NCBI GenBank assembly: GCA_024699855.1
Contig: JAMPIQ010000001.1
Span: 7,254,001 to 7,318,000 of the forward strand
Source of the DNA: Aphelenchoides besseyi
Taxonomy: Eukaryota; Nematoda; Chromadorea; Rhabditida; Aphelenchoididae
Direction of reading: 5' to 3'
Length of the DNA: 64,000 bases
The position numbers were made by a program, and so were the translations under genes. This document shows, piece by piece, positions 34,824-46,791 of the stretch. Position 1 is the stretch's first letter, and every line of letters begins with the position of its first letter. Under the pieces are notes generated by a model. That model was not told where the DNA came from and made no database searches. It saw nothing but the letters and a program-made list of their open reading frames with translations.

Positions 34824-36382
34824 TTAAATGGGAGTCGGGAATGGATCGGCCTTGCTCAACACCAAGGTCTGATGATTGTAGGAGATGTATCCTTTCATCT
34901 TCTTCTGGGAAATCAAATTCGCCAGATGACATCCGACTTCGTCGTTGTCCATCACAACGTTCGTGTTCTTCAGAATCGTGACTATTGCGTCCAATTTGAT
35001 TTGCGGCGACTTCAGAATCTTGTGGCTAGAGAGGCTTTAAATGATTCACAACTATCAAATGCTTACGCGATTTTGATCAAATTTAAGAAGGTAGTCAACT
35101 TCAACTTCTCAACCAAAAGAAAGATCCCGTAGTCAATAAAAAATGTTTCCTGCTCCTGTAGCGCTTGGATCAATCGACTGACATTTCCTTCTCTTAAAAT
35201 ACGCGTTTTGATAGTAAAAAGTTGGAAATACCAACCTGACAGCCAAAACCAGTTTTTTGAAACACGAAAGATTGTATTCTTCGAGCAGCTTTTGATTTGG
35301 CATGAATCCGAAAAACATTTTAACGGGAACCAAATAGATGAGTATGAGACGTTTGTTTTTGGCAAATTTGGATGGACAGTTGGTGAACGCAAAAGAAAGT
35401 GCCTCATTAGCTGAAAATCCTAACTGTTAACGGACAATAATTGAGAAGTACAAACCCAATTTGAGATCGTTGTCGAAAATTGCTTTTCTTCCAACAAAAT
35501 ACTTGTACGTGACTTTGTCGGCCATCTCGAAGTGGCTATTCAGATTCTCCGCTTGATCGATTGCCCGAATCAACGGTTTGAACAAATGAGGCCGATTGAT
35601 CTGAAATGGCCAGCAATTAAACAGACAATTAAAAGTAACAAACTCGAAGATAAATGCGAAAAAGTTGATTTGCCAAACTCATAATCGCGATTTTCTTCGT
35701 TACTTCAATTGCATTTCGCCTGAAATTTACTTGAGAAAAAACACAATAAAAAGTTTCTTACCCTTCAGTAACACACGTTCTGAAACTTTCCATGATCGGT
35801 TCTGCAGCTTCTTCGTAAAATGACTTCTCCTCTTCGTCAATAATTTCTCGGTCTTTATCGGCCTAAAGACAAATAAGAAAGAACAAACTAAACAACAAAC
35901 CATTGAAGCAATGATTCGCAAGTCCCGACAGATCGTCGTGAGGATCGGAATAAACCAATTTGCGTCTTTCTCTTTGACCAAAATTTCCTTATTGTAATAC
36001 TGAACCAACTGAAACTTCTACCCAAATTAGCAATCTCAAGCTAAACTACTGACCGCTGTTTGAGCTGCGTAAGCTTCAATGGGTTCATTTTTACTCAAGA
36101 AATAAAGAACTCGACAGTGAATTGCTACCATGTCGTCGAAAACGTTTGAATTTACATTTCGATCCTGATAGTCGTCTTCGATATCGGCGATCTAAACTCA
36201 AACTAATTGAAAAGAAATCACTCACTTACCTGGAAGTTTGGAGACTGCGCGTGAGAATCTTGACATGAAAACAATTCTGCCAACAGCTCACCGGCAGCCC
36301 ACGTTTGCTCTCGAATGAGATCGTTGAAGCGATTGTAATAATCGTAGAAGTTATCGCCGGAGACCGTCGAAGGCGAACTCAT
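34824..36382 (-). CDS. pcid2: PCID2 / Thp1 homologue (PCI domain, TREX-2)
   Basis: Nine exons, complement(34824..35025, 35067..35192, 35236..35410, 35456..35600, 35644..35719, 35762..35862, 35901..36008, 36054..36191, 36230..36382), close in phase to 407 residues (human PCID2 is about 399). The helical N-terminal repeat has [16 protein letters not shown]. The PCI core has [33 protein letters not shown] and [19 protein letters not shown]. The winged helix ends [24 protein letters not shown]2/Thp1 is a subunit of the nuclear TREX-2 complex that couples transcription to mRNA export at the nuclear pore. Spacing to mitoguardin is 145 bp, convergent. Confidence 0.95.
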
Positions 36383-37112
36383 CGTAACAATGATATTCGA
36401 CGCTGCTAAACGCTAACGACGCCAAAAAACCAAAAAGCCAAAAAGATTTTCCGTTTGCGACCCACCACTTCGACCTTCCTGCGACTTCTCTGCGCCGTTT
36501 TTTCTCCCTCGACGTCCGCTCTTCTTCTTTTCATGATTTCGACGATCGGCGAACGTTCGGATAAACGAAGTTTGTGATGTTTTTGTGCTGACTTTTGCTT
36601 TTATTGTACGTGGCGACGCGGGATCAAGTGAAGACGGTTTTCGGTTTCGTCTCTCGAACCATCAACAAATAGCGACGGGAACGTGTGTTTTTATTTTCAC
36701 ACACTACACGCTTCTTCACGTTCTTCGACTATCTTGTCGTCATTTTTGTTGCGCGCGCAGTTCGACGCCGCTTAACCACGCGATTCCTCTCGTGAACTCG
36801 AAAACTGGCAACAAAAGAACGTGGTTGTTAATCAAATTTCTTTTGTAACACCTGTCGCTTGCCATTTGCATCATGGAGAAGTGAGATGATGAAACGTACG
36901 GAGTTCCACTTCAGAGGTTCGGGGATTATTCACAGCGAATTCTCATGCATTTTGGCGACCATGCGAAGAAATTTCAAAATCCAACAAGTTGGTGGGCAGC
37001 AGATTTCGTTCGTAAGTCGCTAGACACACGCAATTTTTTGGTCTAAACGACGGCGCTTATCGAGATTCACCTTTACGCGATTCGATTTTATTTTCGCTCT
37101 TCAGATTCGACG
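36383..37112. other. Divergent intergenic region, PCID2 / SLC10
   Basis: 730 bp between two divergent genes. A plus-strand frame (36585-36848) has a few hydrophobic stretches but no motif. A TTCAG acceptor at about 37100-37104, just before the SLC10 ATG, suggests 5'UTR or leader splicing. Confidence 0.5.
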
Positions 37113-38463
37113 ATGAATATGTCGGAATTCAACTTGAACTCCTCGTCCCTGCTAATGGACGTGGCAAGTTTGCCCGAAGCTGACCCGGTAATGGAGCGAA
37201 TCTTCGTTGTTTCGATCATCACACTGACAACACTTGGAACCATTTGTATGGGCTGTGATGTGAGTTTCTGATCTATTGTTTTCATTCGCAATTTTAGTTG
37301 GAAGTTCAAATTGTTTTGGAAACGTTGAAACGACCGACCGCTCCGTTGATTGGATTCTTTACGCAATTCATGTGGATGCCATTGGTAAGTCTTTTGTTTT
37401 GCGTGTTGAAAGTGTTCGAGATTTTAGTTGTCATATGCGATTGCCAATTTTATGTTGGTACCTTACGATGAGTATCCGTTTGCTTTGGGTCTTTTCGTGA
37501 CGGGATGCAGTCCGGGTGGTGGTGCGAGTAACTTCTGGACCTATCTTTTGGGCGGAAATGTTCATTTGTCGATAACAATGACGTTCTTGAGTACCATGGC
37601 TTCATTTGGTATGTTTTCAAAACAATTGTAGCTTGAGGGTTTTGTTTCTAGTGATGGTGTTGTTTTGGATGCAAACGTTGGGACATCAGTTTCTGAAGGG
37701 ATTAACAAAAGACGTCGCCATTAAAATTCCGTACAGAAACATCGCGTACGTGTTGACATTAATACTTTTTCCCCTGATGATTGGCGTTGCAATTGCTCGT
37801 TATCGACCGACGTGGGCGATTAACTTGCGGAAAGTAAGACAAACATTACGGTTATCAATTAAGTTGTAAAATTCCAGATTCTGAAGCCTTTTAGCATAAT
37901 TTTCTTGATTTTTGCGATAGTTGTTGGCACATTCACCTACAGACATATCTTCGGATTCATTACGTGGTCTGCTGTTCTTTCGTAAGCTTTCAACTTGAAA
38001 ATTCACACAATTCAGTTTGTTTTGTAGCGGCGTTCTTTTGTCGTGGTGTGGATTCATGTTCGGTTGTTTTACTGCGCTTCTACTCATACAGAAACCTGAA
38101 GACGTGACGGCGATTGCCATCGAAACGGGAGTCCAAAATACGGGAATTGCAATTGCGTTATTGAAAGTGAGTTCTTTTTCTCGTTGGTCTTTAAAACCTG
38201 AAGTGTTTCAGCTTTCTTTCGACAAATACACGGCTGATATTAGCATGCTGATGCCCGTCATTTTCGCTTGTTCTATTCCCGGTCCATTACTCATCGGCTA
38301 CGCGGTTCATCATACGGTTCAGAAAATAAGAAGGAGACGAGAAACAAAAACGCAATTAGCCGAAGTGGTCGAACTATCGCCCTCGTCGCACACAAAACAC
38401 GATACTCAATTGGAATCACGAGATTCCCATCAACCTGTCTATCTCGGTGTTTTTTCAAATTAG
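37113..38463 (+). CDS. SLC10 family sodium/bile-acid-type symporter
   Basis: Seven exons (37113..37259, 37298..37384, 37428..37608, 37652..37833, 37878..37981, 38028..38166, 38212..38463) close in phase to 363 residues. A short N-terminus with possible glycosylation sites (NMS, NSS) precedes about nine hydrophobic helices. The family signature LGLFVTGCSPGGGASNFWTY lies in the helix 3-4 region. The second-repeat motif ETGVQNTGIAIALL marks the crossover that binds sodium in ASBT/NTCP. RPTAPLIGFFTQFMWMPL is also typical. The cytoplasmic tail is basic (KIRRRRETK) then Ser/His-rich. It is expected to carry organic anions with sodium at the plasma membrane; the substrate cannot be told from sequence. 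AATAAA starts within a few bases of the stop (about 38467). Confidence 0.93.
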
Positions 38464-41027
38464 TTCAATAAACTTCTTCTAATTATTCGACTAGCAGACC
38501 AATTAGGCAACCGACTTTTTGTTGTAATGTCCGGGCCGCTTTTTGATTGACACTTTACGATTGATCGCTCGCTTATCGTCTGATTCGCAACAAATTCTAT
38601 CGACCGGTCTTATCATGGCGACGACGTTGGAAAAGAGCCAATGGATGGAAAAACGAGTGAATCTGTGGACCACGGAACGAGAGGACGTTTTTTTACGCAC
38701 GTCGTTCGCTGCTTTTCGGTTGTTTTGTCCGTTTTGCGAACTCGACCGCCGGTTTTTTTGTGTTTGTTTCGAGACTTGGAGATTTGCAAAGTAAAAAAAA
38801 GACGTTCGATCGTCGGAAACAGGAAGGCGTGGTTTCTTGTGTGCCTTCCCGTACCAACCGAACTTCTGCGCACAGTCAGCTGTAGACAACGTGAACGACC
38901 ATTCGAACGTTTCCCGCCAAAATTTCGTCACGCTTCTCCAAAAACCACGTCTGGAATTGCGCCCATTTTCTCTCCTCAAATTTAGTTTATGGCCAATCCG
39001 CAGCGTAAACATCGCGAATGTTTGCTTCGTTTCTTTCCTCTGATTCAACATCCGGAAACGTTCGCCTTTTTTGCCGTCCGCGTTTCCAGCTGTTGCGCTC
39101 GTCAAAAAAACGTCGCTTTGCTTTCGCCGCTGTTTGCCGCAATTCTGGTTGCGTAATCCGTGTTTTGTTTTTACTGCAAAAAACAATTGGATTACAACAT
39201 GTCGAATAGTTTTGTGTGCGCCGTTTTGTGATCGAACTGCTCGTTCACTTGTCGAAAAAACTGATAAGACCCTACGGCGCCAATTTTACGATTTCGCAAC
39301 TTTAGATTATCGACACAAAAACGCCTGCGGTTAGTCGGGTTGTTGGCGATAAAAATTTTGGTTACTTTCCGCGCTTTTCGATTTGAATCCTCCTTGTTGA
39401 TAGGAATCTGCGGCACGCGCTAAACGGCAGCCACTTTGCGGCGGTCATTCGTAGCTGCACATTAAACGGTTGCAGAGAGTTCGCAGTCCAAAGCCTGAAA
39501 ACCGCTCCGATCGTTCGAGCCGATAAACACAAAAAAAGAGGTTGTTTGGTGTGTCGATGGGAGTCCGTGCACTCTGCCATTCCTTTATTGCGCACCCCTT
39601 TGTCTCCAAACGGCAATGATATGCGTCCGACGTCCCATCAATCGACAGCGCCCCGACTTTTTTCTTTACTGCTTTCTGCCTTTTTGTTCTCTCGCGCGAC
39701 AAACACGTGTAAAAAAACGAACGGGCTCGTGAATTATTTGGCAGACAGCCCAGACGATCGACCTTTGAGCAGATGAAACAAATGTGACTGGGAGCCTGAA
39801 GGTCGGCCGATTGAAACGTTTTTTTCTTCAACGTCCCGCCCTTTTTCCTATCCGTCTGTCTCGTCCTGTGGACCGCCAATCGTTTTCGGAAATTTATCGT
39901 TCGAATCAGCCAGCACACGCGTTTCAATCGGCTGTTGGCAATAGTCGCAGACGGAAGCGGGCAACTGATAAACGCGAGCGTGAAGCGAAGATCGTGTGTT
40001 GCACATTAAACTCCCGTCGAAGTGGTCAAAATGCAAATCGCTGGAAATCCACTCGATTTTTTGGGTTTCGAACTTTTTTACGTTAATGTGCGATCTGACG
40101 ACCTTGCGATTCGTGATGTTCTTTTTCGCGCCAACGTTTTTCACGTTAATCATCATCTGCAGTCGAATGCAAGTGCGCATGGTGTTCAAGGCCGTCTGAA
40201 GCCCCTTCGGGTTTTTATTAGACGAGACTTCCGTCCCACTGACAGAAGCCACTTTTTCTTTCAATCAGCCGGCAGCAGGAAAAAAACCCGATTGCGCCGC
40301 CAATTGCTCTCTCAATGAGACGTTTACAAATGGCAATGAGGAGATTTTTTAAAGATGCTGACGACAACTGTGGAATCTCTTGGCCGGACGTCGCTCCCAA
40401 CCACTTTGATGGCCACCGGTTAAGAGAGCTAAGGAGTGGTCATCTCAGCAGCACTCATTCGCCCCGATCATGGCTTTCCACACCACCCGACGACCTCGTC
40501 GCCAATTGCCTTCTTACACACCTCTTCTCTGCGCGTCGAGTTGAACAAATGGCCGCGTAAAATCGACTTGTTCGCGCTCTCTGTTCTTCTTCGGCAATTC
40601 AACCCGATCGGTGGGGGATTGCCATACAATTCCTTTGCTCTTCACTTTAAAAAGCCATTCGAACGCGCTCATATGCAGAAACAAATCTCGTTGCGACTAA
40701 TCGGTCGAAGAGGTTTACAATCCAACCTGCTACGTTTGATCGACAGCTTTTTGCAGCTGCGCCACGTGAAATTCGAAAAGCGGCCACAGTTTGTGTTTGG
40801 TTTATTTTACTCGCTTTTCATTCATGTTTGGACAGACGACTCCTCCTCGCACACGTTTGGATCATCCGCTATGCCATCAGCGCCGCCTTATGCTTCCCCT
40901 TCTTTTTGCATTCAACAGCTGACTAAAATCAGTCCTTTTATGTCGTTTTGTTGCCAAAAGTTGACTCGTGTTTCCCTTCAATCTGACCTACTTTTCATCT
41001 CACTTTTTTCAGGTTTAACTCGAAGTC
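38464..41027. other. Long stop-poor intergenic region
   Basis: 2.6 kb with many overlapping open frames on both strands (for example 38503-39186 minus, 39445-39927 minus, 40436-41092 plus). The sequence has unusually few stop codons, many CG steps and T-runs. None of these frames shows a domain, signal peptide or splice pattern, and three frames are open at once, which argues for composition rather than coding. It probably holds promoter and 5'UTR intron sequence of the next gene: a TTTTTTCAG acceptor sits at about 41005-41013, 14 bp before its ATG. Confidence 0.45.
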
Positions 41028-41674
41028 ATGCTCTTCGAAAAGGACAATCTTTTACCTCAACCTTCCAGCCATGCAACAAGCAAACCGATTGACATTAATC
41101 GATCAATTGGTCGTCAGTTGAACGAACGCGGAAACGAGATTCGAACGGAACGTCCGAAGATCGTCAGACCGGTGAATCGCGTAAAGCCGGTGATCGTTCA
41201 CAATCCAGCTTCCGAAAACGTTGTCCATCAAACGTACTCGCATCCAGCTGTCTCTCCTATCTTTCGGATACCGTCGACGGAATCGAACAAAGAGAATTGC
41301 AATCGAATGCCCGCGATTTACAACATTTACGGTAAGGAGATTGATTAGCAATTCAAATTAATTCCTCTGCTTTAGCCGCCGCTCCGTCTTCGAGTGCTTT
41401 CCGTGATTCCAATAAAATTTTCGACTACGTTACTGCGCCAAGTCCTCCGTGTAATTGTGCCGATTGCGAGTTTGAAGTGGACGAGAACTTTCACGAAGAT
41501 CCGCTCTTTTCGTTCCCAACCGAATTTCGCTCGGTTGGCGACATAATCGGCTACGCGAATGTCATTCGTTCTCAACGTGAAGCAACTTTGAACAAATTTA
41601 ATTTGGCCGTTTCAACACTTCGTCGTGATCTTCAGGCTCGAACACTTCGATCGACTGCCGCCCAACTTCACTAA
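41028..41674 (+). CDS. Uncharacterised KEN-box-containing protein
   Basis: Exons 41028..41331 and 41376..41674 close in phase to 200 residues. The N-terminal half is basic and disordered, with STESNKENC (a KEN-box degron, near residues 88-90). The second half has a Cys cluster (PPCNCADCEFE) and an acidic/aromatic linker. A C-terminal helix carries many Arg and Leu residues (TLRRDLQARTLR). No signal peptide or membrane helix. I recognise no family. The KEN box and the basic, Pro/Ser-rich start recall cell-cycle substrates of the anaphase-promoting complex, but three residues alone prove nothing. An AATAAA at about 42412 would give a 3'UTR near 740 bp. Confidence 0.6.
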
Positions 41675-42625
41675 ACGCTCATTATTCCATGTCCTAACCA
41701 ACGGCTCAACTGTTCGCCCGAACATTCGTATAATCAATTACGTTAAAATTCTAACAAAAATCAATTGTGAAATGAGTTCAATTCGCGGACTGTTTTTAAC
41801 AATTGAATTCGTTTCCCACTTAAGTGCACATGTTTTTTGCGTGTTTCCAATTGCCGATTAATCGGAATTTTGCACTTCAATCTGCTGCTTAATCTGTTCT
41901 GAAAACTCAAGTGCACAATCCCGCTTACATTGGCAACTGGAATCGTTTGCTCTTTCCATACGATAGTCAACTCGAAAGCTCTGAACAATTCCTTACAACC
42001 ATTGGCTTTATTGACATCGTAAACTCACGAGATTTCTTAACTCAATTTTACAACCTTAGGACCCTTATGACTTATAGATTAGTTACTACTGTAGAAACAA
42101 ATTGAAACCTTCATTTCTTAGCAAAGTGCTCAAAACTGTTCACTCCCGATTCACTTACCCTCGCACTTCTTGTTAGCATACAGTTATTAATATCCGGTAG
42201 GGTATTAAATCAAAATGCCCGAAAAACATTTCCATTATCCTCCACAGTACTCGCAGTATTTTCATAAATTCAAATGCCACAATATGCTCCATAAGTGCCT
42301 CTTAATCAAACAAATCAAATTCGTGCCTTCCCTTTCCTTCAATATCCACCGTAGTTTTGTGTTAGATTAGTTAACTAAATTGTGCGCATTTTTGTGATCG
42401 AGAATGCAGTGAATAAACATTGAAACCCCACCATTCGCAGTCGGTTATAACAACAGAAATTGATTGTTTTGTTGAACAGTTAGTTCATTTTAAAAGCTGT
42501 TAATCGGTCAATTCCATTGATCATCTTCTGCTTTCTTTTGAATTACGATGAAGAGTAAGCGGTTGAAGAAAGTATGTTGTCATCTATTCTTGCGCAACGG
42601 CAATTCTTTTAGCATCATCATCGTC
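41675..42625. other. Long 3'UTR and intergenic
   Basis: AT-richer than its surroundings, with an AATAAA at about 42412. Open frames at 41625-41861 and 41911-42105 are short and without motifs. The interval ends with a TTTTAG acceptor (42607-42612) just before the next ATG. Confidence 0.5.
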
Positions 42626-42896
42626 ATGGAAACGGAAAACAGCAAAACAATGCCATGGAAAACTGTGCGAGTTGTCAACAGGTTGTGAGGTTTGTTGGAA
42701 ATTGAAAGTGACTGGATTGTTTCAGGAGTATGTTCGTGGATTGGTGACTTTAGAAGCACAACTCCAATACGAAGACTCGTGGATTAATATGCGTTGGTCG
42801 GTCTATTATTTACTGTGGATTCTCGTTATTTTTGGTTTTTATGCGGTTCTTCATCGTGACGAGCTTTGTAAACAAATGTCTGACAGCGAATTGTAA
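42626..42896 (+). CDS. Small tail-region membrane protein
   Basis: Exons 42626..42670 and 42726..42896 give 71 residues. A short hydrophilic N-terminus (METENSKTMPWKTVREYVRG) leads to one membrane helix (WSVYYLLWILVIFGFYAVL) about 20 residues from the C-terminus. The end is short and charged. The donor at 42671 was chosen because it is the only in-phase choice giving a continuous helix before the membrane segment. No family recognised. Size and topology would fit a small ER or mitochondrial accessory subunit. Confidence 0.55.
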
Positions 42897-42963
42897 TGTT
42901 GCTATCGTAGACAAATAAATTTCCTCGTATTGTTTATTCTCGAATGGCAATCAACAGAACAAA

Positions 42964-44097
42964 CTACTCATCAAACTCTTTTGGCGGCATCGTCAAACGC
43001 GAAAACTTCGATTTCTTGCGTTCCGGATCGTCGACATCAGCGGGCGACATAAGTAGACGAGAAGTTCGAGTTTTTTTGTTGTTCGACGATCGGCTGGAAC
43101 GAGTTGAACCGTCGGTTTTGTGGCTCTTGGGTTTCTTGGAGCGACGGCTGCTGTGATCGCCGGGAGTCTTGGAGCGAACTGAATCCTTGGAACGAGCACG
43201 TGCACGTTTCGATTTCTCCTTCGCATCCTCCTTCTTGATGGCAACTCGTTGACGATGTTCGGCGGTACGAGCCCTGAAATCGGTGTCGGTCAACGCAGCC
43301 AATAGGTTTGCCTACTTTTCGGCTTGTTTTCCTTTCAATTGATCTTTGAGACGACGGCGTGCCAGTAACAATTCTTGACGTTCTTGCCTAAAACTGGGTA
43401 TCACTTGAAGTCTCGTCTAACTCACTTCTCATCCTCTTCAGTACGCATTGATTTGCTACGAGAGCGCGGCGAGCGTTTCGAACGATTTGAGCGTTCTGAA
43501 CGCGGTGAATGATGCGAACGTTTCGAATGTTGCGAATGCGGAGATCGTTGCGAACGTTGACTGTTAGTTCGCGATTTCGATTTGCGTCGACTTGCTTCCT
43601 TCGGTTTTTGTTCTAAAACAAGTCGAATCTAAAAGAATAGCTTTGAGTACAAACCGCGAGCAGAACGAGGAGTACTATGACGACGTGGTTCTGCTTCTCG
43701 TTTCGGACGATGATCACGACGCAAACTGCGATCGGAACGTTCGCTTTGAGTTTTCCTGAAATTCAACGCGTCGAATGGATTTTGAGTATTCGACTCACTC
43801 GACTGGAAGCTCCGAAAAGTGAACTTCACGTTGCGGAAAATCTTCTTGAACAGCAATCACTCGACGTTTTGGAATCGCTTCTTGGACCGGAACATGCGGA
43901 GTTTCATCGGCGATACGTTTGGATTGTTGAATAGCCTTCAAACGACGACGTTCTTTGATTCCACAAAAGAACAACGAAGTACCGGCCAAAGTCGAACCGG
44001 CAATCAAGAGCTGTCCGAATGCTACAGCAAACTCAGCACTCATCACGTTCACTAGTTCACGCCGGTTCAGTCGAGAGCCGATAAGGCAAATGACCAT
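42964..44097 (-). CDS. Membrane-anchored Arg/Ser-rich protein
   Basis: Five exons, complement(42964..43273, 43316..43387, 43426..43612, 43655..43755, 43799..44097), close in phase to 322 residues. The first exon has a hydrophobic segment (FAVAFGQLLIAGSTLAGTSLFF) near residues 22-43. A charged linker with VPVQEAIPKRRVI follows. The remainder is dominated by Ser, Arg, Lys and His, with many RS/SR, SKR and SPR repeats (exons 2-5), and ends LTMPPKEFDE. SR-type repeats normally mark nuclear splicing factors, which makes a membrane helix in the same frame odd. An internal Met at about 44046 would keep the helix. Possibly two genes are fused in my model; all phases agree, so I kept one. Confidence 0.6.
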
Positions 44098-44321
44098 AGT
44101 CTCTTATCGTCACTTGATTGTTTTGTATGCAAAATCGCGTTCATTTTATAAAAACTGTTTATGTCGAGTTATAAAGCAAAAACGAAGATTTGAAGTTCAG
44201 AACTTCAATGACTAGAATTCAGAAGGAAAAGAGGCTCCGGAAAATGTTGAAAGTCAATCGACTTATTCATATGTTTGAGATTCACAATAATTGGCAAGAA
44301 AACGGGAGATAAACCAGACAT

Positions 44322-45768
44322 TTAAAGTAATTTAAGTTCTTGAACATAAGCATGTATATCGTTGAGCATTTGTTTGCGTTGTTTACTTCCCGGCATATTC
44401 AGAACCCCGTGAAATGCGGACTCGTAGTGATTCCATTTCGTTGGTACATTGAATTCCTTTAATCGTTTGGCATACAAAATCCCTTCATCGCGTAGAATGT
44501 CGACACCCGCCGTCATAATCAACGCCGGCGGTAAGCCTTCGAGATTGTCGCCGAGTATGGGACAGATTTCGGGATTCGAAACAAATGGAGCGAATTTAGA
44601 CGACAGCTAAACGAATAAGATCATGACATTAAACTCCAATTTCACCCACCTTTTCATCGGGCTCTGAAGCCAATGGTTTACTGTATTTTCCTTTCATCAA
44701 AAACGATTCGGGAAGATGAGTGTAGTAGTCGAGCATCGACTGTACTGCTTGCGTTTCCATCAAATCGCGAGGTAAATGTTTGTTTTTGAGGACGAGTTTT
44801 ATGTTTTTACGCGAGACCTCGATACCCAAATACATCAGACACCATCGAGCCAAGGAATGAGGATTGAGAAGTGCGGTTCCTTTGTAGCTGCGATAATAAT
44901 ACTGATGTGACGGAGCGAGAAAATCGAGCAAATGAATAACCGGATAGATCAAGATTTGACACTAAAATACAACAATTAGGTATCAATAGCTGCTATGATA
45001 CTCACTTTAACGTATTCTTTTTTGATCTTAAGGAAACGTTGACACAAGACTGCACTCAGATTACCGCCGGCAGAATCGCCCATGAGCAAAATTCGTTCGG
45101 GATCAATTCCCAACTCTGAGTGTCTAAATCTCGATAGTTGACGATTGAATGTTGTTACGATACTTACTTTTTGTAGTATATCTCTTTGATAACTGCTTCA
45201 CACTCATCGATGGCAGACGGAAATTGCACTTCTGGGGACAGTTTGTAGTCGATGGAAATGATTGGAGTGCCGGTGCGTCCAATCAAAGAAACCATTGGAC
45301 CGTCGTAAAATCCTAAACGTGTGTTTTTTGTTTTCAATCGTTTTATCTTACGCGCTTGACAAATACACCAACCGCCGCCATGAATGAAGATAATCAACGA
45401 GTTGCTCGTCTTCTTTGCCTTGTCGGGCATGTAAACGCGACATTTGGTGCCGGCAATTACTTCGTCGCGAATCGAACACCATTTGGCTGTTCGTGGTGGA
45501 AAAATGTACGGAAGTCCCGCAACAAATCGCGTTAGATGGTTACGAGCAACCGAACCAAAAAGAATCTCCACTACGTGACCCTAAAAACGCTCATTACTTC
45601 GATGGTTCGTTCACTTCTGAATACCAAATGTTCATTAGAAAGACGAAGTAAAAGCTCGAAGAGTTGAACTTTTTGTCGATCACAAATCTCGTACGGTAAT
45701 GGAATGAATAGAGCGGATGCTATCAGAAACAAAATCGCGGTGATAAGCAAAAACGTTGCTACAGTCAT
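44322..45768 (-). CDS. Arylacetamide deacetylase-like esterase (HSL family)
   Basis: Six exons, complement(44322..44606, 44650..44961, 45006..45123, 45168..45312, 45352..45580, 45625..45768), give 410 residues, close to AADAC's 399. An N-terminal signal anchor (TFLLITAILFLIASALFIPL) predicts a type II ER membrane protein with lumenal catalysis. The oxyanion motif HGGGW lies in exon 2 and the nucleophile elbow GDSAGGN has Ser at about 190. Asp at about 352 (AGVDILRDEG) and His at about 382 (SAFHG) complete the triad, so it should be an active esterase/lipase for xenobiotic or acylglycerol esters. The frame continues upstream to an ATG at 45852, which would add 28 residues before the anchor. 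I prefer the downstream start because it matches the family. Confidence 0.92.
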
Positions 45769-45933
45769 TCCGCTAACAACACTCAACCATGTGGTTACGT
45801 CCTGTGGTTCACGAACGAGACCAACCTGAATGAACAAAAACGTTGTAAACATTTCAACTTTTTAATAAAATTTAGAAGATTCACTGATCAAAAGCAGCTT
45901 GTGATACGCGGGAGTTTAATGAAAGTTTCTTAA

Positions 45934-46791
45934 TCAGCTGTTTAATACCGCCTTCTTGTATTCTTTGGACCCAAAACGAACATCACGAACGGTGACCGTT
46001 TCGTGAATCAAAAAGAAATCGACAGCATTCACCGGTAAAGTGAGTTCTGTTGACAATTTTTTCTGAAATTACTTCACCTAAGGAATTCGATGGAAACGAG
46101 CTGAATGAATGGATAAGTGGAAGTCAATTAGAATGAACGGAAAGGCGCGATTACTCTCCGCATCGAGTCGAATGAAAGGCATGAGAGTCTTCTTGAATTT
46201 ATCGCAAATTACTTTCTTTCTTACCCCATCAATGAACGAAAACGCACGGCAAAGTGTTTCCATACGCTCTTTTATTTGCATTTAGCCGTTTATCGAAATT
46301 TGATAAGCTCCGAAGCTTCAGGCGAATACCAAAAAATTGCTCAGCAACTACTTTACGAATTTGGTTCCCACTGTTCTACAATCTTCCGCATGCCCTAGGC
46401 GTGAATCGAGTCTCGATTTTGAGCGACGGACTTTGCTCGGAACTGCAGGTGGTGAAGGTCGCGATCAGTTTGCGCAATTAAACGGTCATCAATAGCCCGA
46501 ATGTTAACTATAAGATTGCCGTCGGCAGTCAGATGCGTGAATTCACGTACTCAATGGCGGTCATGAACTTGAAAGCTCAATGAGTTTGCACTGAAAAGTT
46601 GTTTTTGTGCAGAAAAAGCAAGACAGGCCATGGCAATGCCTCTATTGCTCTAAGGTCAATGGAACTCAATGGTTTTGTTCGAAAAAACAGACCTTTAAGC
46701 GAAGATCGGCCTCCGGATAGACGAGGGAGGTGATGAGATCGACGAGTATGTCGCCGTAGAGAAAGCGGCCGGCTTCCAAAAATACGAACAT
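45934..46791 (-). CDS. Uncertain multi-exon gene
   Basis: The first exon, complement(46693..46791), reads MFVFLEAGRFLYGDILVDL and ends at an in-phase GTCTG donor. The last exon, complement(45934..46062), is a clean 43-codon exon behind a TTTCAG acceptor (LTLPVNAVDFFLIHETVTV) ending in TGA. Between them are coding-like stretches at roughly 46430-46520 (IRAIDDRLIAQTDRDLHHLQ) and 46090-46190 (TLMPFIRLDAESNRAFPFIL), but I could not join them all in phase. No family recognised and no membrane helix seen. Either some introns are placed wrongly, or the copy carries a frameshift. Confidence 0.4.

Noticed and set aside
38503..39186. 227-codon minus-strand ORF
   Set aside because: Overlaps equally long frames on the other strand, no domain, basic low-complexity composition; a stop-poor region rather than a gene.
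45769..45852. 28-codon N-terminal extension of the AADAC-like esterase
   Set aside because: The downstream ATG gives the usual signal anchor and family length; the extension adds no recognised feature.
46062..46200. Extending the last exon of the 45.9-46.8 kb gene directly into the upstream coding-like stretch
   Set aside because: The only available donor is in the wrong phase and the alternative intron would be 15 bp, so the join was not accepted.
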